Below, in pieces: positions 35,781 through 48,853 of a stretch of 64,000 bases of DNA (the first letter of the stretch is position 1; every line of letters begins with the position of its first letter). Origin of the DNA: Prosopocoilus inquinatus (lineage: Eukaryota; Arthropoda; Insecta; Coleoptera; Lucanidae). The notes under the pieces are model-generated. The model saw only the letters and a list, made by a program, of their open reading frames with translations, did no database searches and was not told where the DNA came from. The position numbers were made by a program, and so were the translations under genes. The stretch is from NCBI GenBank assembly GCA_036172665.1, contig JAYKNF010000013.1, forward strand, positions 1,736,001-1,800,000, written 5' to 3'.

Positions 35781-37606
35781 AGAAAAATTTTGTGCAAATC
35801 GTTTTTGATTGCAGTGAGAACCTCGAGCAGCGTCTGGACAGCTGTTTCAGCCCTGCTTGGGGCTTCTTCAGCAGAAACGTAGCTCGACATTCCCACTGCA
35901 GACCAAAAACGACTTGCCCAATTTATTCGCAAATGCGATGTAAGAATGATGAACATATAAAATAGCGACATCTTACTATCGCTTTTTGACCTAACATTGC
36001 AGTAGGATAGACAAATTGAAGCGGGATTTGCTCCTAATGAGTCCCCCATGCAAGGCGGCCATGCTTGCTGTCAAAGCATAATGAAAGATTTTAGAAAAAT
36101 TTTGTGCAAATCGTTTTTGATTGCAGTGAGAACCTCGAGCAGCCTCTGGACAGCTGTTTCAGCCCTGCTTGGGGCTTCTTCAGCAGAAACGTAGCTCGAC
36201 ATTCCCACTGCAGACCAAAAACGACTTGCCCAATTTATTCGCAAATGCGATGTAAGAATGATGAACCTATAAAATAGCGACATCTTACTATCGCTTTTTG
36301 ACCTAACATTGCAGTAGGATAGACAAATTGAAGCGGGATTTGCTCCTAATGAGTCCCCCATGCAAGGCGGCGATGCTTGCTGTCAAAGCATAATGAAAGA
36401 TTTTAGAAAAATTTTGTGCAAATCGTTTTTGATTGCAGTGAGAACCTCGAGCAGCCTCTGGACAGCTGTTTCAGCCCTGCTTGGGGCTTCTTCAGCAGAA
36501 ACGTAGCTCGACATTCCCACTGCAGACCAAAAACGACTTGCCCAATTTATTCGCAAATGCGATGTAAGAATGATGAACATATAAAATAGCGACATATTAC
36601 TATCGCTTTTTGACCTAACATTGCAGTAGGATAGACAAATTGAAGCGGGATTTGCTCCTAATGAGTCCCCCATGCAAGGCGGCCATGCTTGCTGTCAAAG
36701 CATAATGAAAGATTTTAGAAAAATTTTGTGCAAATCGTTTTTGATTGCAGTGAGAACCTCGAGCAGCCTCTGGACAGCTGTTTCAGCCCTGCTTGGGGCT
36801 TCTTCAGCAGAAACGTAGCTCGACATTCCCACTGCAGACCAAAAACGACTTGCCCGATTTATTCGCAAATGCGATGTAAGAATGATGAACATATAAAATA
36901 GCGACATCTTACTATCGCTTTTTGACCTAACATTGCAGTAGGATAGACAAATTGAAGCGGGATTTGCTCCTAATGAGTCCCCCATGCAAGGCGGCGATGC
37001 TTGCTGTCAAAGCATAATGAAAGATTTTAGAAAAATTTTGTGCAAATCGTTTTTGATTGCAGTGAGAACCTCGAGCAGCCTCTGGACAGCTGTTTCAGCC
37101 CTGCTTGGGGCTTCTTCAGCAGAAACGTAGCTCGACATTCCCACTGCAGACCAAAAACGACTTGCCCAATTTATTCGCAAATGCGATGTAAGAATGATGA
37201 ACATATAAAATAGCGACATATTACTATCGCTTTTTGACCTAACATTGCAGTAGGATAGACAAATTGAAGCGGGATTTGCTCCTAATGAGTCCCCCATGCA
37301 AGGCGGCCATGCTTGCTGTCAAAGCATAATGAAAGATTTTAGAAAAATTTTGTGCAAATCGTTTTTGATTGCAGTGAGAACCTCGAGCAGCCTCTGGACA
37401 GCTGTTTCAGCCCTGCTTGGGGCTTCTTCAGCAGAAACGTAGCTCGACATTCCCACTGCAGACCAAAAACGACTTGCCCAATTTATTCGCAAATGCGATG
37501 TAAGAATGATGAACATATAAAATAGCGACATCTTACTATCGCTTTTTGACCTAACATTGCAGTAGGATAGACAAATTGAAGCGGGATATTGCAGTGGAAA
37601 CCTCGA
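35781..37606 (-). repeat. Hammerhead-ribozyme satellite array D (six units, one orientation)
   Basis: Units of 312 bp with all ribozymes on the minus strand: 35823-35887, 36135-36199, 36447-36511, 36759-36823, 37071-37135 and 37383-37447. The left end begins agaaaaattttgtgc, the same unit position as in arrays A and E. The right end is broken: the unit stops at gcgggat, followed by a stray attgcagtggaaacctcgag fragment. No convincing target duplication was found. The extended stem carries a T-A pair where arrays A and C have C-G. Confidence 0.9.
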
Positions 37607-38075
37607 GCAGGTTTTTGAGCTATTTATTTCCGATTTCCGTTGTTGTGGGACCAGAGACTTTTGTCAGGCACCACGGGTTATCCGCCGTTAAACACTTGAT
37701 GTGTAACAAAAACCACTATTTGGGTTTTAGGATTTTATTGAAGCACTATTTTATTTAGCATTTAAAGTATAAAAGCTTTTCTTATCGCCTAACGTAACAC
37801 TAATTTAAAGAGATTGATAAAAAATGGTAATTTCTGCAGTAATGATCTGTTTGTACTGTAATGTAATGTCCGTAAGAGTTTTCTTATTAACACGGGGAAA
37901 GCAGGATGTGAGCGTACTTAGAATTAGAATTTGATCATAGCTTTATAAGCATATAATGAAAGATGGAAAAAAACTTCTAAGGGATTGTAACACCGTGTTG
38001 CTTGGTTAGGTCTTATTTGTAAGGTTTTTCTAACGGTTAATTTTAGGTGTTTACATAATTATTTTTTTTTCATAA

Positions 38076-38250
38076 TTGAAGTTTGTTCTTGTCCGATGAA
38101 AATTGTAAGTACAAAGTTTTTTTAATCTCAAACCGGACAGAAAAATGAAGGGAACACACTCAACGTTTCGCTATAGATTTATAGCTTCGTTAGGAGTGAA
38201 AAAAATAAATGAACAAGTTGTCAAGAGAAACAAGTCGTCAAGAGAAAGGT
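38076..38250 (-). repeat. Dispersed repeat with hammerhead-like motif, copy 3
   Basis: Nearly identical to 3272-3486 but without the long A run. The motif is at 38157-38198 on the minus strand. It has perfect CACTC/GAGTG stem I and the intact AATC hairpin, but CTAACGA replaces CTGACGA (G5 changed), so it should not cleave. The region 38251-40125 contains no gene I can support. Confidence 0.5.
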
Positions 38251-40355
38251 ATATTCGTATATGTGTGATAAGATGTATTATGTAAATTGAAATTGTTTAA
38301 AGTATGAAGAATTTCTTTTTTTTAATAAATAGAACTTACTTAAATTTTATAATCTCTTCCATATTCTATGGTTATGATGATGAGTTACGAATTGATTTTA
38401 CAATTAAAGAAGATTAAGTTTTTAAGAAATTTAATTGAAGGTTGTATTGACAACAGCGTTTTTAGTGTTGCTAGTATGGTTGAAAAGTAGTTCTATGTTT
38501 CGTTATAATTTCAGTATTGTTACAGTAGTGACGCGCAAATAGGTCTATTTCTAGTACGAGTCACCTTATCTTGCGTCATAGAATGTTATCGCAATTTTTC
38601 TTTAGTTCAAGATGACTCTACTAACTTCCAGAATACAGGAATCTACTGTAAAAGTCTAACTGGTCCGCCAGTGGAGTAGTTAGAAGTTAGCAAGCGAAGG
38701 GTTCATACCTCGAAGAGTAGAAAGTACATTCTGTAGAAATGTTATTTGATAGACAAGTGCTGCAGCTCATTACTATTGTGTTTTTAATTATGCAAAGCGA
38801 CAGTTTCTAATTAAAGTGTTCTGAAATTCACGACTATAATTTGTGAACCCCCAAAATTCGTAACACTATTCTGTAGGTGAGAATTTAGTATTTCCTAAAC
38901 CAGTACCTGGCCAGCAATATTATGCTGATTGACGGCGTCACGTACATAGCTGATTTGCCAGACACATTTGTTACGACCTTTTCGTCTGATTCCCACAACT
39001 CTTACCACAAGCGCCCTGACGGGGCACAGACGTCTAAACATTGTCAAAGCCGCCTGATGATTGGCCTCCATTTCCCCAATACTGCCATTGTTGTTAGGAC
39101 AAATAACGCGTTGCAATTCCAGGTGGCAATATCGAATTTTCCTCCTCGGTAACTTCTTTAACTTGGAAAACCACACAAAACTGAAAGCAATTACAATTGC
39201 AATCTGCGACCTGTGTTATGTCATTTAAAAATTTCTTATCTTTTCCTTTTATTTTCCAATAATTTTTAAATTTTCAAACTCTTTGTGGGTTACAATTGGT
39301 ATTATATTTGTTTTACAATGAGGCAAGTATTATTTATTTCTAATTAAATACGACTCCGCTTCTGTTCTAATATCACGCGTTAATTTTGCTCTTTGAGTTT
39401 TGTAAACTGAGTTATGTGTAGATCTTTCTTCGTTATTTAATCTTTGTCGCTTTATCTGAACTTGTTAATTATGAGCCCCACGTAGGGCGCCTTAATCGTT
39501 TAACATATTTTATAATTTTATTTCACATTTCATCTGCTTTTCTTCACTGTTGATTACAATTGGTTTTCCATCAAGAAAAAAATCTTTCGTTTCATTTGAC
39601 AGTCGGAACTTTTCGAGTCAGTTTCTTAATCGAAATAAAGGCTTTAAAGTTAAAGTCTAGTTTCAACTTATAAATAAATGTTTTAAAATTTGTTTAAATA
39701 TCTGACAGCGACTTTAAATTTAAAGTGTTTCTGTATGAAATATTCGGGAAAATTTAATGATGAAATAAATTTTGAATTTTTAAGACACATGTTACATAGG
39801 TTAACTCGTACTTGGAACTCTCGGAACTCTGCCGCGAACTTTCTTCTCTTGTCCTATTTTTTATGAGTTCTAGGATGTCATAGGAGTCCTTGCATTTTCG
39901 AAGAATTGACTTGCATCGGCAGCTGCATTCATGCAACGCACGGATCTTCACAATTAATCAACGTTGATTCGCGTCAATTGAATGCCCAACTTAATAAACA
40001 ATTATACAAACCTGGTAATATGTAATCATCCTCTTTAAAGTCCAATGAGCATACACGCATGAAAGTTTGCCCATTAAAAGATTTATTTCCCAAACCTTCC
40101 TTTTGTCTATTTTTTGTGCGCCAAATACACTGCTCCAAGAAAAGCACCACTCAGTAAAACAAGATTTTTCGTTTTCTTTATTTAAAATTTGAAAGGGTTG
40201 ACGTTGATTTAAAACAATTTAATAACAACTGTTTAATGTGTTATAAAATCATTATTTATAAGTAAAAAATAAACAATAAAAACCAATAATGAATAATGAA
40301 TGAATAAATGACACCAATGTCGGGTATTTTCACCTCTATTTGGAATAACAGATTT

Positions 40356-41205
40356 TTATCGACGATCTACATATAAAATAAGCGAAGTTATGTCATTTTG
40401 TTCCAATTTGTTCCATATTTCCAAAAGCCAACGGCCAACCTCTTCCAAGTTATTAACTTGGTTCGGATAATCTCTGAGTGCTTTCAGACGCCTACCAAGT
40501 GTGTCCCAAATATGTTCAATGGGACTGAGGTCTTAACTTCTTCCTGGATAAACCATGGCATCGATTTCAATCTCCCCTAAGCAATTTTGAACTTTCCGAA
40601 CACGTTGGCGTTGAACATTATCTTGCTTTAATAAAAAAATACGTCCGACGTAGGGCACAAATGGGACGGCATGATCTTGTAGGATGTCCGTTGTGTACCG
40701 AAAGGCATTAAGATTCCCATTATTTAACACCAATAAGTTCGTGCGCGCTGTCAAGGAAATTCCTACTCACGCCATAAAAAAGCTTCCGCCAAATAATGTG
40801 GTTTTAAATTTTGCAGTGAGTATATCGCTCATTTGGTCGTTCATATACACGAATACGTCTGCCACACTTGTAAAAACAAAATCTAGATTCATCTCTAAAG
40901 AGAACTCGAATCCAATCGCCCTGTAACAAATTCCAAGTGATCTGTGCGATATTCTGTAGATAAAGCTGGCTCTTGGACAGACATATGACTTGTTAAATTA
41001 GCTTCCCCAAGACTTTAAAAAACAGTTTCGATGCTAATTGGAACTCCATGCAGTTCCCTTAATTCAAATTGGAAATTTTTGCTTGTAACGAACCTCTATT
41101 CTAAAGAAAATTATGTCTAAAAATGGTCTGAACAGGGGTTGTTGCACTTTGTCTGCCTTTCCTAGGCATTCGAGAATAATTACCAATCTCTCTAGACCTT
41201 CACAC
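40356..41205 (-). pseudogene. Tc1-like transposase, C-terminal part
   Basis: The minus strand reads RMPRKGRQSATTP near 41160, GDWIRVLFRDESRF (first Asp), RIRVYERPNERY, LNAFRYTTDILQDHAVPF, LLKQDN (second Asp) and DLSPIEHIWDTLGRRLKALR (third catalytic position). It ends at a stop at 40356-40358. In-frame stops interrupt it near 40535 and 40785. The N-terminal part lies beyond the Transib insertion at 54614-54722. Inactive. Confidence 0.8.
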
Positions 41206-41506
41206 CATTCCACAGTGGGCGGAATCGGCAATCTAGCCGGCCAACATTATTTTTTATTTACATAACTTATTTTATTCAGGTTATATTGCTTGATGTGAAC
41301 TAAAATATCAACATTTTTACTTTTGAACATTTCGTTATCAAATATTCCTTATTCACTATCCATGAAGAATCTAAAAACCGTACAATTTTTAGGTAAAAAT
41401 TATTTTTGCATAAAATATACCAAATTTTGTGTAAAAAAACTTACTTAAATCGTTTGGAAATGTTTCACATGTACTGCAAACCACAGTCTCCATGCATTTC
41501 AATATT

Positions 41507-42158
41507 TTACAAAGTGCTAAATTCGTCATCTTCAGAACTGTCGTTGTTTTCACTACTGTCACTATCAGAATGCACTGTACTTTCTATAAGTAAATTTCGA
41601 ACTTCAACGCGAAGCGTATTTTTTTGTTTCCGTAATTTTAGACTGATGGTAGATAGAACTGGATCAGATGTTACCAACAGTCTACGAAGCACATCTTCCA
41701 TATTAGCCAGTCGAGATATTTTTCTGCTATGTTCTCTTCTATATTTTCTTAGATCTTTATGCCGTGCCTCTTGGGCTTCCTCAGATAATTGACCAGTAGG
41801 AAGAACAGCAGCTTCAATAACTTTTGCCCCATGAATCAAAATTTTATGGACACTGGAAGGCATGTAGTACCACGAATAGAGATCAACATACAGTCTGGCT
41901 GATGTCATCGCGTACTGATTAAATGCATTGACATTTATAGAAAGCCCAGTTGAAATGGTAGGATAACTCTAAAACATCTAATTAAATCAATATTGATGCC
42001 AGTGATGTCAGAGGCCTTTTCCGGATTTTGGAAAAACTGTCTAGCAGTGTTGCCGTCATCGGACGTGCCGCTTCCTCCGGGTCTAGGTTTGTCCACTTGT
42101 AACCCCATCTCCTTGCGGAATCGTTCTTGAATTTGTTTTTTCTTTGCTTCATATTTAC
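41507..42158 (-). pseudogene. Transib transposase, C-terminal part
   Basis: From the insertion breakpoint the reading is KKKQIQERFRKEMGLQVDKP, GTSDDGNTARQFFQNPEKAS, then a frameshift near 41940. It continues YVDLYSWYYMPSSVHKILIH and QLSEEAQEARHKD to a stop at 41507. The Glu encoded at 41768-41770 (QEARHK) lies where RAG1 has its third catalytic acid. In RAG1-family proteins this region completes the RNase H-like active site together with two Asp residues encoded in the N-terminal part. The acidic tail (DSDSSENNDSSEDDE) is close to the C-terminus. Confidence 0.88.
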
Positions 42159-43040
42159 GAAAAATTTTGTCCAAATCGTTTTTGATTGCAGTGGAAACCT
42201 CGAGCAGCCTCTGGACAGCTGTTTCAGCCCTGCTTGGAGCTTCTTCAGCAGAAACGTAGCTCGACATTCCCACTGCAGACCAAAAACGACTTGCCCAATT
42301 TATTCGCAAATGCGATGTAAGAATGATGAACATATAAAATAGCGACATCTTACTATCGCTTTTTGACCTAACATTGCAGTAGGATAGACAAATTGAAGCG
42401 GGATTTGCTCCTAATGAGTCCCCCATGCAAGGCGGCCATGCTTGCTGTCAAAGCATAATGAAAGATTTTAGAAAAATTTTGTGCAAATCGTTTTTGATTG
42501 CAGTGGAAACCTCGAGCAGCCTCTGGACAGCTGTTTCAGCCCTGCTTGGGGCTTCTTCAGCAGAGACGTAGCTCGACATTTCCACTGCAAACAAAAACGA
42601 CTTGTCCAATTTATTCGCAATTGCGATGTAAGAGTGATGAAGAGATAAAATAGCGACATCTTACTATCGCTTTTTGACCTGACATTGCAGTAGGATAGAC
42701 AAATTGAAGCGGGATTTGCTCCTAATAAATCCCCCATGCAAGGCGGCCATGCTTGCTGTCAAAGCATAATGAAAATTTTTTTAGAAAAATTTTGTGCAAA
42801 TCGTTTTTGATTGCAGTGAAAACCTCGAGCAGCCTCTGGACAGCTGTTTCAGCCCTGCTTGGGGCTTCTTCAGCAGAGACGTAGCTCGACATTTCCACTG
42901 CAAACAAAAACGACTTGTCCGATAGTAAGATGTCGCTATTTTATCTCTTCATCAGTGGAAACTTCGAGCAGCCTCTGGACAGCTGTTTCAGCCCTGCTTG
43001 GGGCTTCTTCTTCTCTGCTGAAGAAGCCCCAAGCAGGGGC
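42159..43040 (-). repeat. Hammerhead-ribozyme satellite array E
   Basis: Minus-strand cores at 42200-42264 (stem II changed to AGCTC, so one mismatch), 42512-42576 and 42825-42889. After 42910 the unit breaks up: a head-to-head join at 42920-42955 is followed by a partial core, and ttcttcttctctgctgaaga at 43006-43025 forms a fold-back of the ribozyme region. This scrambled junction leads into the inverted-arm sequence at 43050. Confidence 0.88.
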
Positions 43041-44454
43041 AAGCTGAAACAGAAATTTTTAAATTTCAATTGAAAAATGTAGTCGCCTTGGTATGTGAGA
43101 TTTGAAGTTTGCAATTCAATAACCAGAATTTTGTACAATATGCTTCTTGATTGGGGTTTAATTGCTCGCGGCAAAGCGGAACAATTCTTCTCTTGTTGAT
43201 ATAATTTAGAAGTGAAACACTGAATAGATTTCGTACTTTAATATACTAAAATCTACATACTACATAACATTACAAGTTTAAAACAAGTACACGTAAGTAA
43301 ATTAGACCGAACATGTCGAGGATGTTGTAGTAATGTCTTCTCTTGGCGTTAAAGAATTTATATATATTCTCAAACAGAGACGCGAATAGAAAAATACATA
43401 AGTGATTCACGGAATTAATAAAATAAGAACAGGGGAGGTTTTGGTTGTGATAAAATTCAAAGAAGTTCTCAGCGTTATCGTTGCATTAATAGAGTGGACA
43501 AATGCTCTTAATGCTTGTTCCGTGAATAGGTAAAAAAAGGTGGTCCTCGATATCTTCGAGCGTCTAAGGAACAGGTGCAGTCCCTTGTTTATCGCACGCG
43601 TATATTTAATATGAAGAAAATATGACGCTTAAGTTGTAGGTTTCAAGTGATTTTTAGAATTAGATCATTCAAAGTGTTCGGATTAAAAAGAATAGATTTT
43701 ACGTAGAACCTTAACATTAATGCATACGCGGAAAGGTAAAGTCACAATTTCAATTAAGACTTTACTCGGAAGGACTGGCGATAGAAAGAATGCGTAACAT
43801 GTCTAAGGAGATTAAACTAAATAAGTATAAAGGTATTATCCTAACAAAATACAGTTTTCAATGTTGAGTTGAGTTCAAGAGTGGAAAAGAATTCAGGTCA
43901 CTTAGTGTCGGACCTTATTTACGGCGAATGTACTATTTACTCCTCACCTTTCCGCGATTTAAATTACGCGTTCGCGTAAAACGATTTTTAAAAAATCGAA
44001 AATTTATTGGAAGAAATACAAAAATTGAGATTAATCGAATAAGGCAATGTTAAAGCCACGACATTCAGACTAATACTACTGTTACAATGCAATGCACTAA
44101 TCTACTAAAAACAAAGCGTCAGCACGATGCAATACACCGTGTTGAGATAAGCGATGCTGCGGCGGCCGTACTCGGAACGTAACACGCGGCTTCGACGGTT
44201 CCACGCATCGAATTGTTTTTGAGTGTAAGGAGAAAGAGTGCAATAAGAACATTCGCATTTCGGTGAAATTATTGTGGGTGAGGCTGATATAGTCCGAGTA
44301 CTAAATTTTCGTACCATTCGCGGAACAAGTGGCCCGAAATCTTTTCACTGGTCATTAACTTTCATTTTTTCACAAAATTATTTACTCAAAAAAGCCTGAT
44401 TACCTGTACAGCAGACTATCTTACAGAACAGATATCTACAATATCAATGTTAGA

Positions 44455-44577
44455 AGGAAGGGTCAATATCGTTCAATATCATAACAACATACCAGAAACA
44501 CTAAAATCTTTAACGATTATCTCATTTAAACGACATATGAAAGCATTTTTGCTACGTAATCAGCGTAATCATGATTA
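44455..44577 (+). pseudogene. Possible non-LTR ORF2 C-terminal tail
   Basis: The reading NNIPETLKSLTIISFKRHMK then AFLLRNQ and a stop resembles the tail after the RT of many insect non-LTR elements (LP--IK----F-R-LK-FLL). The upstream frame is short and diverged. The twin lies reversed near 58310-58430. The rest of 44278-45010 is unassigned. Confidence 0.4.
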
Positions 44578-45988
44578 GAGAATATTGAATTACCGTAATT
44601 CAACATTCACTAATCATTTGCTAAATTATCATCACACTATCTCTTTAGATAATCTAGAAATTTTATTTGTTGAGATGAAGTGGTGAAGGTGTTAGAAGCG
44701 CATTTGCACTGGATATTTCATAAGGAGAGGATTCTCCGAGATAAAATTTTCCTAGTGTTCTTAACTTGCGGTGTGTGGGTGTGACTTGCTCTCATCTGTA
44801 GGTTGTTTTTTTTTTGACGATTTATACCTAATATATACCGGGTGGAAAGTTTCAAACCCGAACATAGCAAAGTTCCTCTGAGAACTACGTTTCTGTAGAT
44901 TACTGCTCACCATTTAAAGATACAAAAATGGTAATGGTATTAAATAAGAGATAAAATTAAGGCCAATGTTATCGTGTTAAAATTATTCCTATTCTGTTAA
45001 TATTTTTGAAATAGAAATTAAATTTTTAAATTTCAATTGAAAATGTAGTCGCCTTGGTATGTCAGATTTGAAATTTGCAATTCAATAACCAGAATTTTGT
45101 ACAATATGCTTCTTGATTGGGGTTTAATTTCTCGCGGCAAAGCGGAACAATTCTTCTCTTGTTGATATAATTTAGAAGTGAAACACTGAATAGATTTCGT
45201 ACTTTAATATACTAAAATCTACATACTACATAACATTACAAGTTTAAAACAAGTACACGTAAGTAAATTAGACCGAACAGTGTCGAGGATGTTGTAGTAA
45301 TGTCTTCTCTTGGCGTTAAAGAATTTATATATATTCTCAAACAGAGACGCGAATAGAAAAATACATAAGTGATTCACGGAATTAATAAAATAAGAACAGG
45401 GGAGGTTTTGGTTGTGATAAAATTCAAAGAAGTTCTCAGCGTTATCGTTGCATTAATAGAGTGGACAAATGCTCTTAATGCTTGTTCCGTGAATAGGTAA
45501 AAAAGGTGGTCCTCGATATCTTCGAGCGTCTAAGGAACAGGTGCAGTCCCTTGTTTATCGCACGTGTATATTTAATATGAAGAAAATATGACGCTTAAGT
45601 TGTAGGTTTCAAGTGATTTTTAGAATTAGATCATTCAAAGTGTTCGGATTAAAAAGAATAGATTTTACGTAGAACCTTAACATTAATGTATACGCGGAAA
45701 GGTAAAGTCACAATTTCAATTAAGACTTTACTCGGAAGAACTGGCGATAGAAAGAATGCGTAACATGTCTAAGGAGATTAAACTAAATGAGTATAAAGGT
45801 ATTATCCTAACAAAATACCTAAGAAAATTTACATGAAATAATGTGCATTCTTAAATATAATTGATACATAGAAGTATTTGAATAAAATAATGATACACAT
45901 TCGTCATTTTCTGAACACTTCTAACTTAGAACAAATGTAAAATCTAAAATGTTAAAAAGGTCCCAACATGCCGCCCACCTTGAAAGGC

Positions 45989-46450
45989 TTAACTTTCAAT
46001 AGGAAGCACACGTATCTTAGCTACAGAACGTTTGTAAACGCCACTCGCGGTCATGATTGTCACCACTCTCACCAAATTTCGTTTCCGGGATGCACGTGCG
46101 TTATATGACCCAATTTCCAGTAAAGTGGAGGCAAGTTGTCTTCCTTCACAAGAACCATCGTTCCGGGTTTGAGGCTTTGTTGGCAAGTTGTCTTCCACCG
46201 AACGCGTTGTTGCAGTTCGGAGATGTACTCTTTAGACCAGCGTCTCCAAAAATGTTGCTGGAGTTGTTGGAGCTTCTGATAAAGGTCTAGCCAAGATTCT
46301 GGGATGTGAAGCACGCTTGGATTCGGAATTGTTGTTAGATTTTCTCCAATTAGAAAGTGTGCGGGTGTAAGGGAATTTAAATCATTTGGATCGGAAGACA
46401 GTGGTGATAAAGGTCGGGAGTTGAGGCAAGCTTCGATCTGCACTAAAACA
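45989..46450 (-). pseudogene. BEL/Pao pol C-terminus (integrase tail), left copy
   Basis: The minus strand reads CLNSRPLSPLSSDPNDLNSL, TPAHFLIGENLTT, then QHFWRRWSKEYISELQQRVR, VLVKEDNLPPLYWKLGHI and, after a frameshift at 46070, RVVTIMTASGVYKRSV ending LPIES. This is the conserved integrase C-terminal region of BEL/Pao elements. Upstream pol is missing. A purine-rich stretch (aaggtgggcggca on the minus strand) precedes tgttgggacc at 45968, the probable start of the 3' LTR, which runs to lower coordinates. A TATA-like atatatataaatt lies near 45330. The LTR's far end is not resolved. Confidence 0.85.
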
Positions 46451-46963
46451 CTTAACTTAAATTAACTTAACTTAAATTAGCATTTTTCATAATTCGTTTT
46501 AAATGAAATTTTTGCAACCATTATTCAACGAGGCACGAGGGTGACACGGTAATATCTCTTGTACAAATTTGCGAAAAACTAACAGAGAAGTGTCAAATTA
46601 ACCAATAATCATTATGGTAACTTGTCTGTCATTTTATAACAAATTTTTGCATTCTTTTTACAAAAACTATCATCGTATCATATGGCTCTTAATTAAAAAT
46701 AAATAAAATAAGAATAATGTCTGCAAACGGCAAAATATTAAACATCCTCAGACTAGTTAGATTTGGACATATGTTAGGGTATACAAAGATATGGAGAATT
46801 TTATGGAAGGTCCAAATTTGACATGACATATGGGTGTCTCATTTGAAATTAAAAAAAAAAATTATTCAACTCCAGTGTTTTGATTTATCCTGTACAGATG
46901 ATGTTGCAGACTTCTAAAATTTAGAGTAAAAATAACTTGAAACTTTTATTGGATCTTCAATAG

Positions 46964-47299
46964 TGTTACGTTTCTATGGGTTTTAATTTATTTATTTAAA
47001 CGAATAAAACACTGGGTAAAAACTTAATCGTAATTTAATAACGCTTACAAACTAATTTATTTGTAACAATTTATTTACACACTAAAAATCTAACTTCGAC
47101 GATCGCTGTTAGAATTCGACTGACTGCTGAGTCAACTTCGGCCGATTTTATATCATTTGCTGCCGTCTGGAATTCTCTAACGCTGGAAAAGTCTAGTCTG
47201 TTCGATGTAGGCCCCGGTGGCGTGATGGCCGATGACGCATAACAGCGAACCGACTTCTTGACGCCTTCAGCGTGACGTAGTACTGAGCGGCTCGCCACA
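46964..47299 (-). mobile_element. Solo LTR (336 bp) present only in the left arm
   Basis: The minus strand starts TGTGGCGAGC and ends CGTAACA. It is flanked by the 4-bp repeat atag (46960-46963 and 47300-47303). The right arm at 55945 has the empty site (…caatagtaatcg). It contains a TATA-like gatataaaatcg and polyadenylation-like gtaaataaa. Size, ends and 4-bp duplication fit a Ty3/gypsy solo LTR. It inserted after the arms were duplicated. Confidence 0.88.
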
Positions 47300-48853
47300 A
47301 TAGTAATCGACACGTTGTTCGAGAACACACTTGCAGAATAAAAAATTATTCTTCGTGCTTTTCTCGTCTTACGTAAGAGTGTAAAAAGCTTTGCCATTCT
47401 CGCCCTCTCTTTCTTTTCTTAATTATTTATTGTGATTTTTTCTTGTTTTATGATTGATTGTTTTATAATTCCCGTCACCTTATCAGTCCTAAAAATCGCC
47501 CGTCTAAAACGAAATCCCCTTATCTATCAACATTGTTACTTATTGATTCACAAGCGTTTCTAATTATTTTTTTTCCGCTTCATTAACATAATAAATTCCT
47601 ATCGATTTTCCAAGGGCGCTTCCTCTAATAAATTCAAACGAGTACTCTAGCTTGAGCCATACTTCTCTTCAGACCTGAAATAAATTGTTACAAGAGCATC
47701 AAGTATGTAAGAATCCAGATTATTATCATTATTTCTTTTTTGTGCAATTCAGTACATTTTATTTTTTTTCATGTCAAAGTATGATTCATTGGAAAATACA
47801 AAATTAAACATAGACATAAACAGCTTGTATAACGAGAGCATTAGTCAGCCTGCAATATTAAGAATTTACATTACCGATGAGGGCGCCACCGCCGTTACCA
47901 ATATGGTGGTTGTGTGCGGTATAGTTGGTAATTGTCAATTGACAAGTGTAAAATGTCATATAGTCTCTGGTTATCATTAAATCTGAATGCATGTTTAAAG
48001 ATGTTTTTGCTATAATTCTTGATTAGTATACATATCTGTAAGAGATAAGAGCTCATTTGACGACGCAACGTCGTACCGATTACCGAAATCCCGATGAATA
48101 AGAAACGCATTTGCAATAACATTGTTGTGTATATAGCTGTCATTCCAAGGAAGGACGGGAACGGCATATAAGCTTTCACCAATTCCCCAAACCGAATAGT
48201 AGTTATGTTTTTACGACGATATACACTGCTCCAATAAATTAACGCACCACGCTATTAAATAAGAAATTTTCAATTTTTTATCCAAAATTTATAGAAACTG
48301 GCATTTCTATGAAATAGCTAAGCATATTAGGTTCGTTTCCCAACATTTATTTATATTCGACTATCACTTAAGGGCGATTCCATAGAATTAAATCACATTA
48401 AATTTTATTAACCATAAAATCAATTTCAGTTTTACTGTTTAAATTTAGGTTTTATTCTTTAAGTGACTTTATTGTTTTTTGTTTTTATATTTCATCGTCA
48501 TTATACCACATGAATTTCGAAATTTGACCAAAGAAAAATGCACTCAAGCAGTGGTATTGTTAGAATAAGACGAAAGCTATTGTCGAGTAGGAGGAAGATT
48601 CAGTGTGTCCCAAAACTCGGTGTGCCGAATGCACAGTGGGCGAAATCGGAAATCTAGCCGGCCAAAATTCGAAAAATGAAGTAATAAATATTTTAAATTT
48701 ATTGCTGTACTATTGTTACCAGATGTCGAAGGGTACCTACAGTATCCCTTCTCCACTCGCTAAGTATTTGAAAACCCCTCTTAAGTCCGAACTTTTAAAA
48801 ACAGTTAAATTGCGCTCCGTAATATGTAGTTTTCGAGTGTAAATAAAATTGCT

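Larger units (their letters stand above)
43050..48853. repeat. Inverted duplication, left arm, proximal part
   Basis: Reverse-complement copy of about 54390-59005. It includes the Transib 5' end (48632-48853), the Tc1-like N-terminal end (48224-48631), a BEL/Pao 3' part and flanks. Inside it an ~800-bp block occurs twice in direct order (43050-43853 and 45015-45823), and segment D lies between them (43857-44278); the right arm has each once. The unit ends at 48853, where ribozyme satellite starts (gctattttatctg). Confidence 0.88.

Noticed and set aside
35781..37606. Target duplication around array D
   Set aside because: Only a weak ttatttc similarity exists, and the right end of the array is broken, so no claim is made.
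29236..44278. Segment D copies as the two LTRs of a 14-kb retrotransposon
   Set aside because: D lacks TG…CA ends, the enclosed DNA contains several unrelated elements, and D is also present once in the right arm as ordinary flank.
47071..47397. 108-codon minus-strand open frame
   Set aside because: Most of it lies inside the solo LTR at 46964-47299. The right arm lacks the LTR, so it is not a conserved gene.
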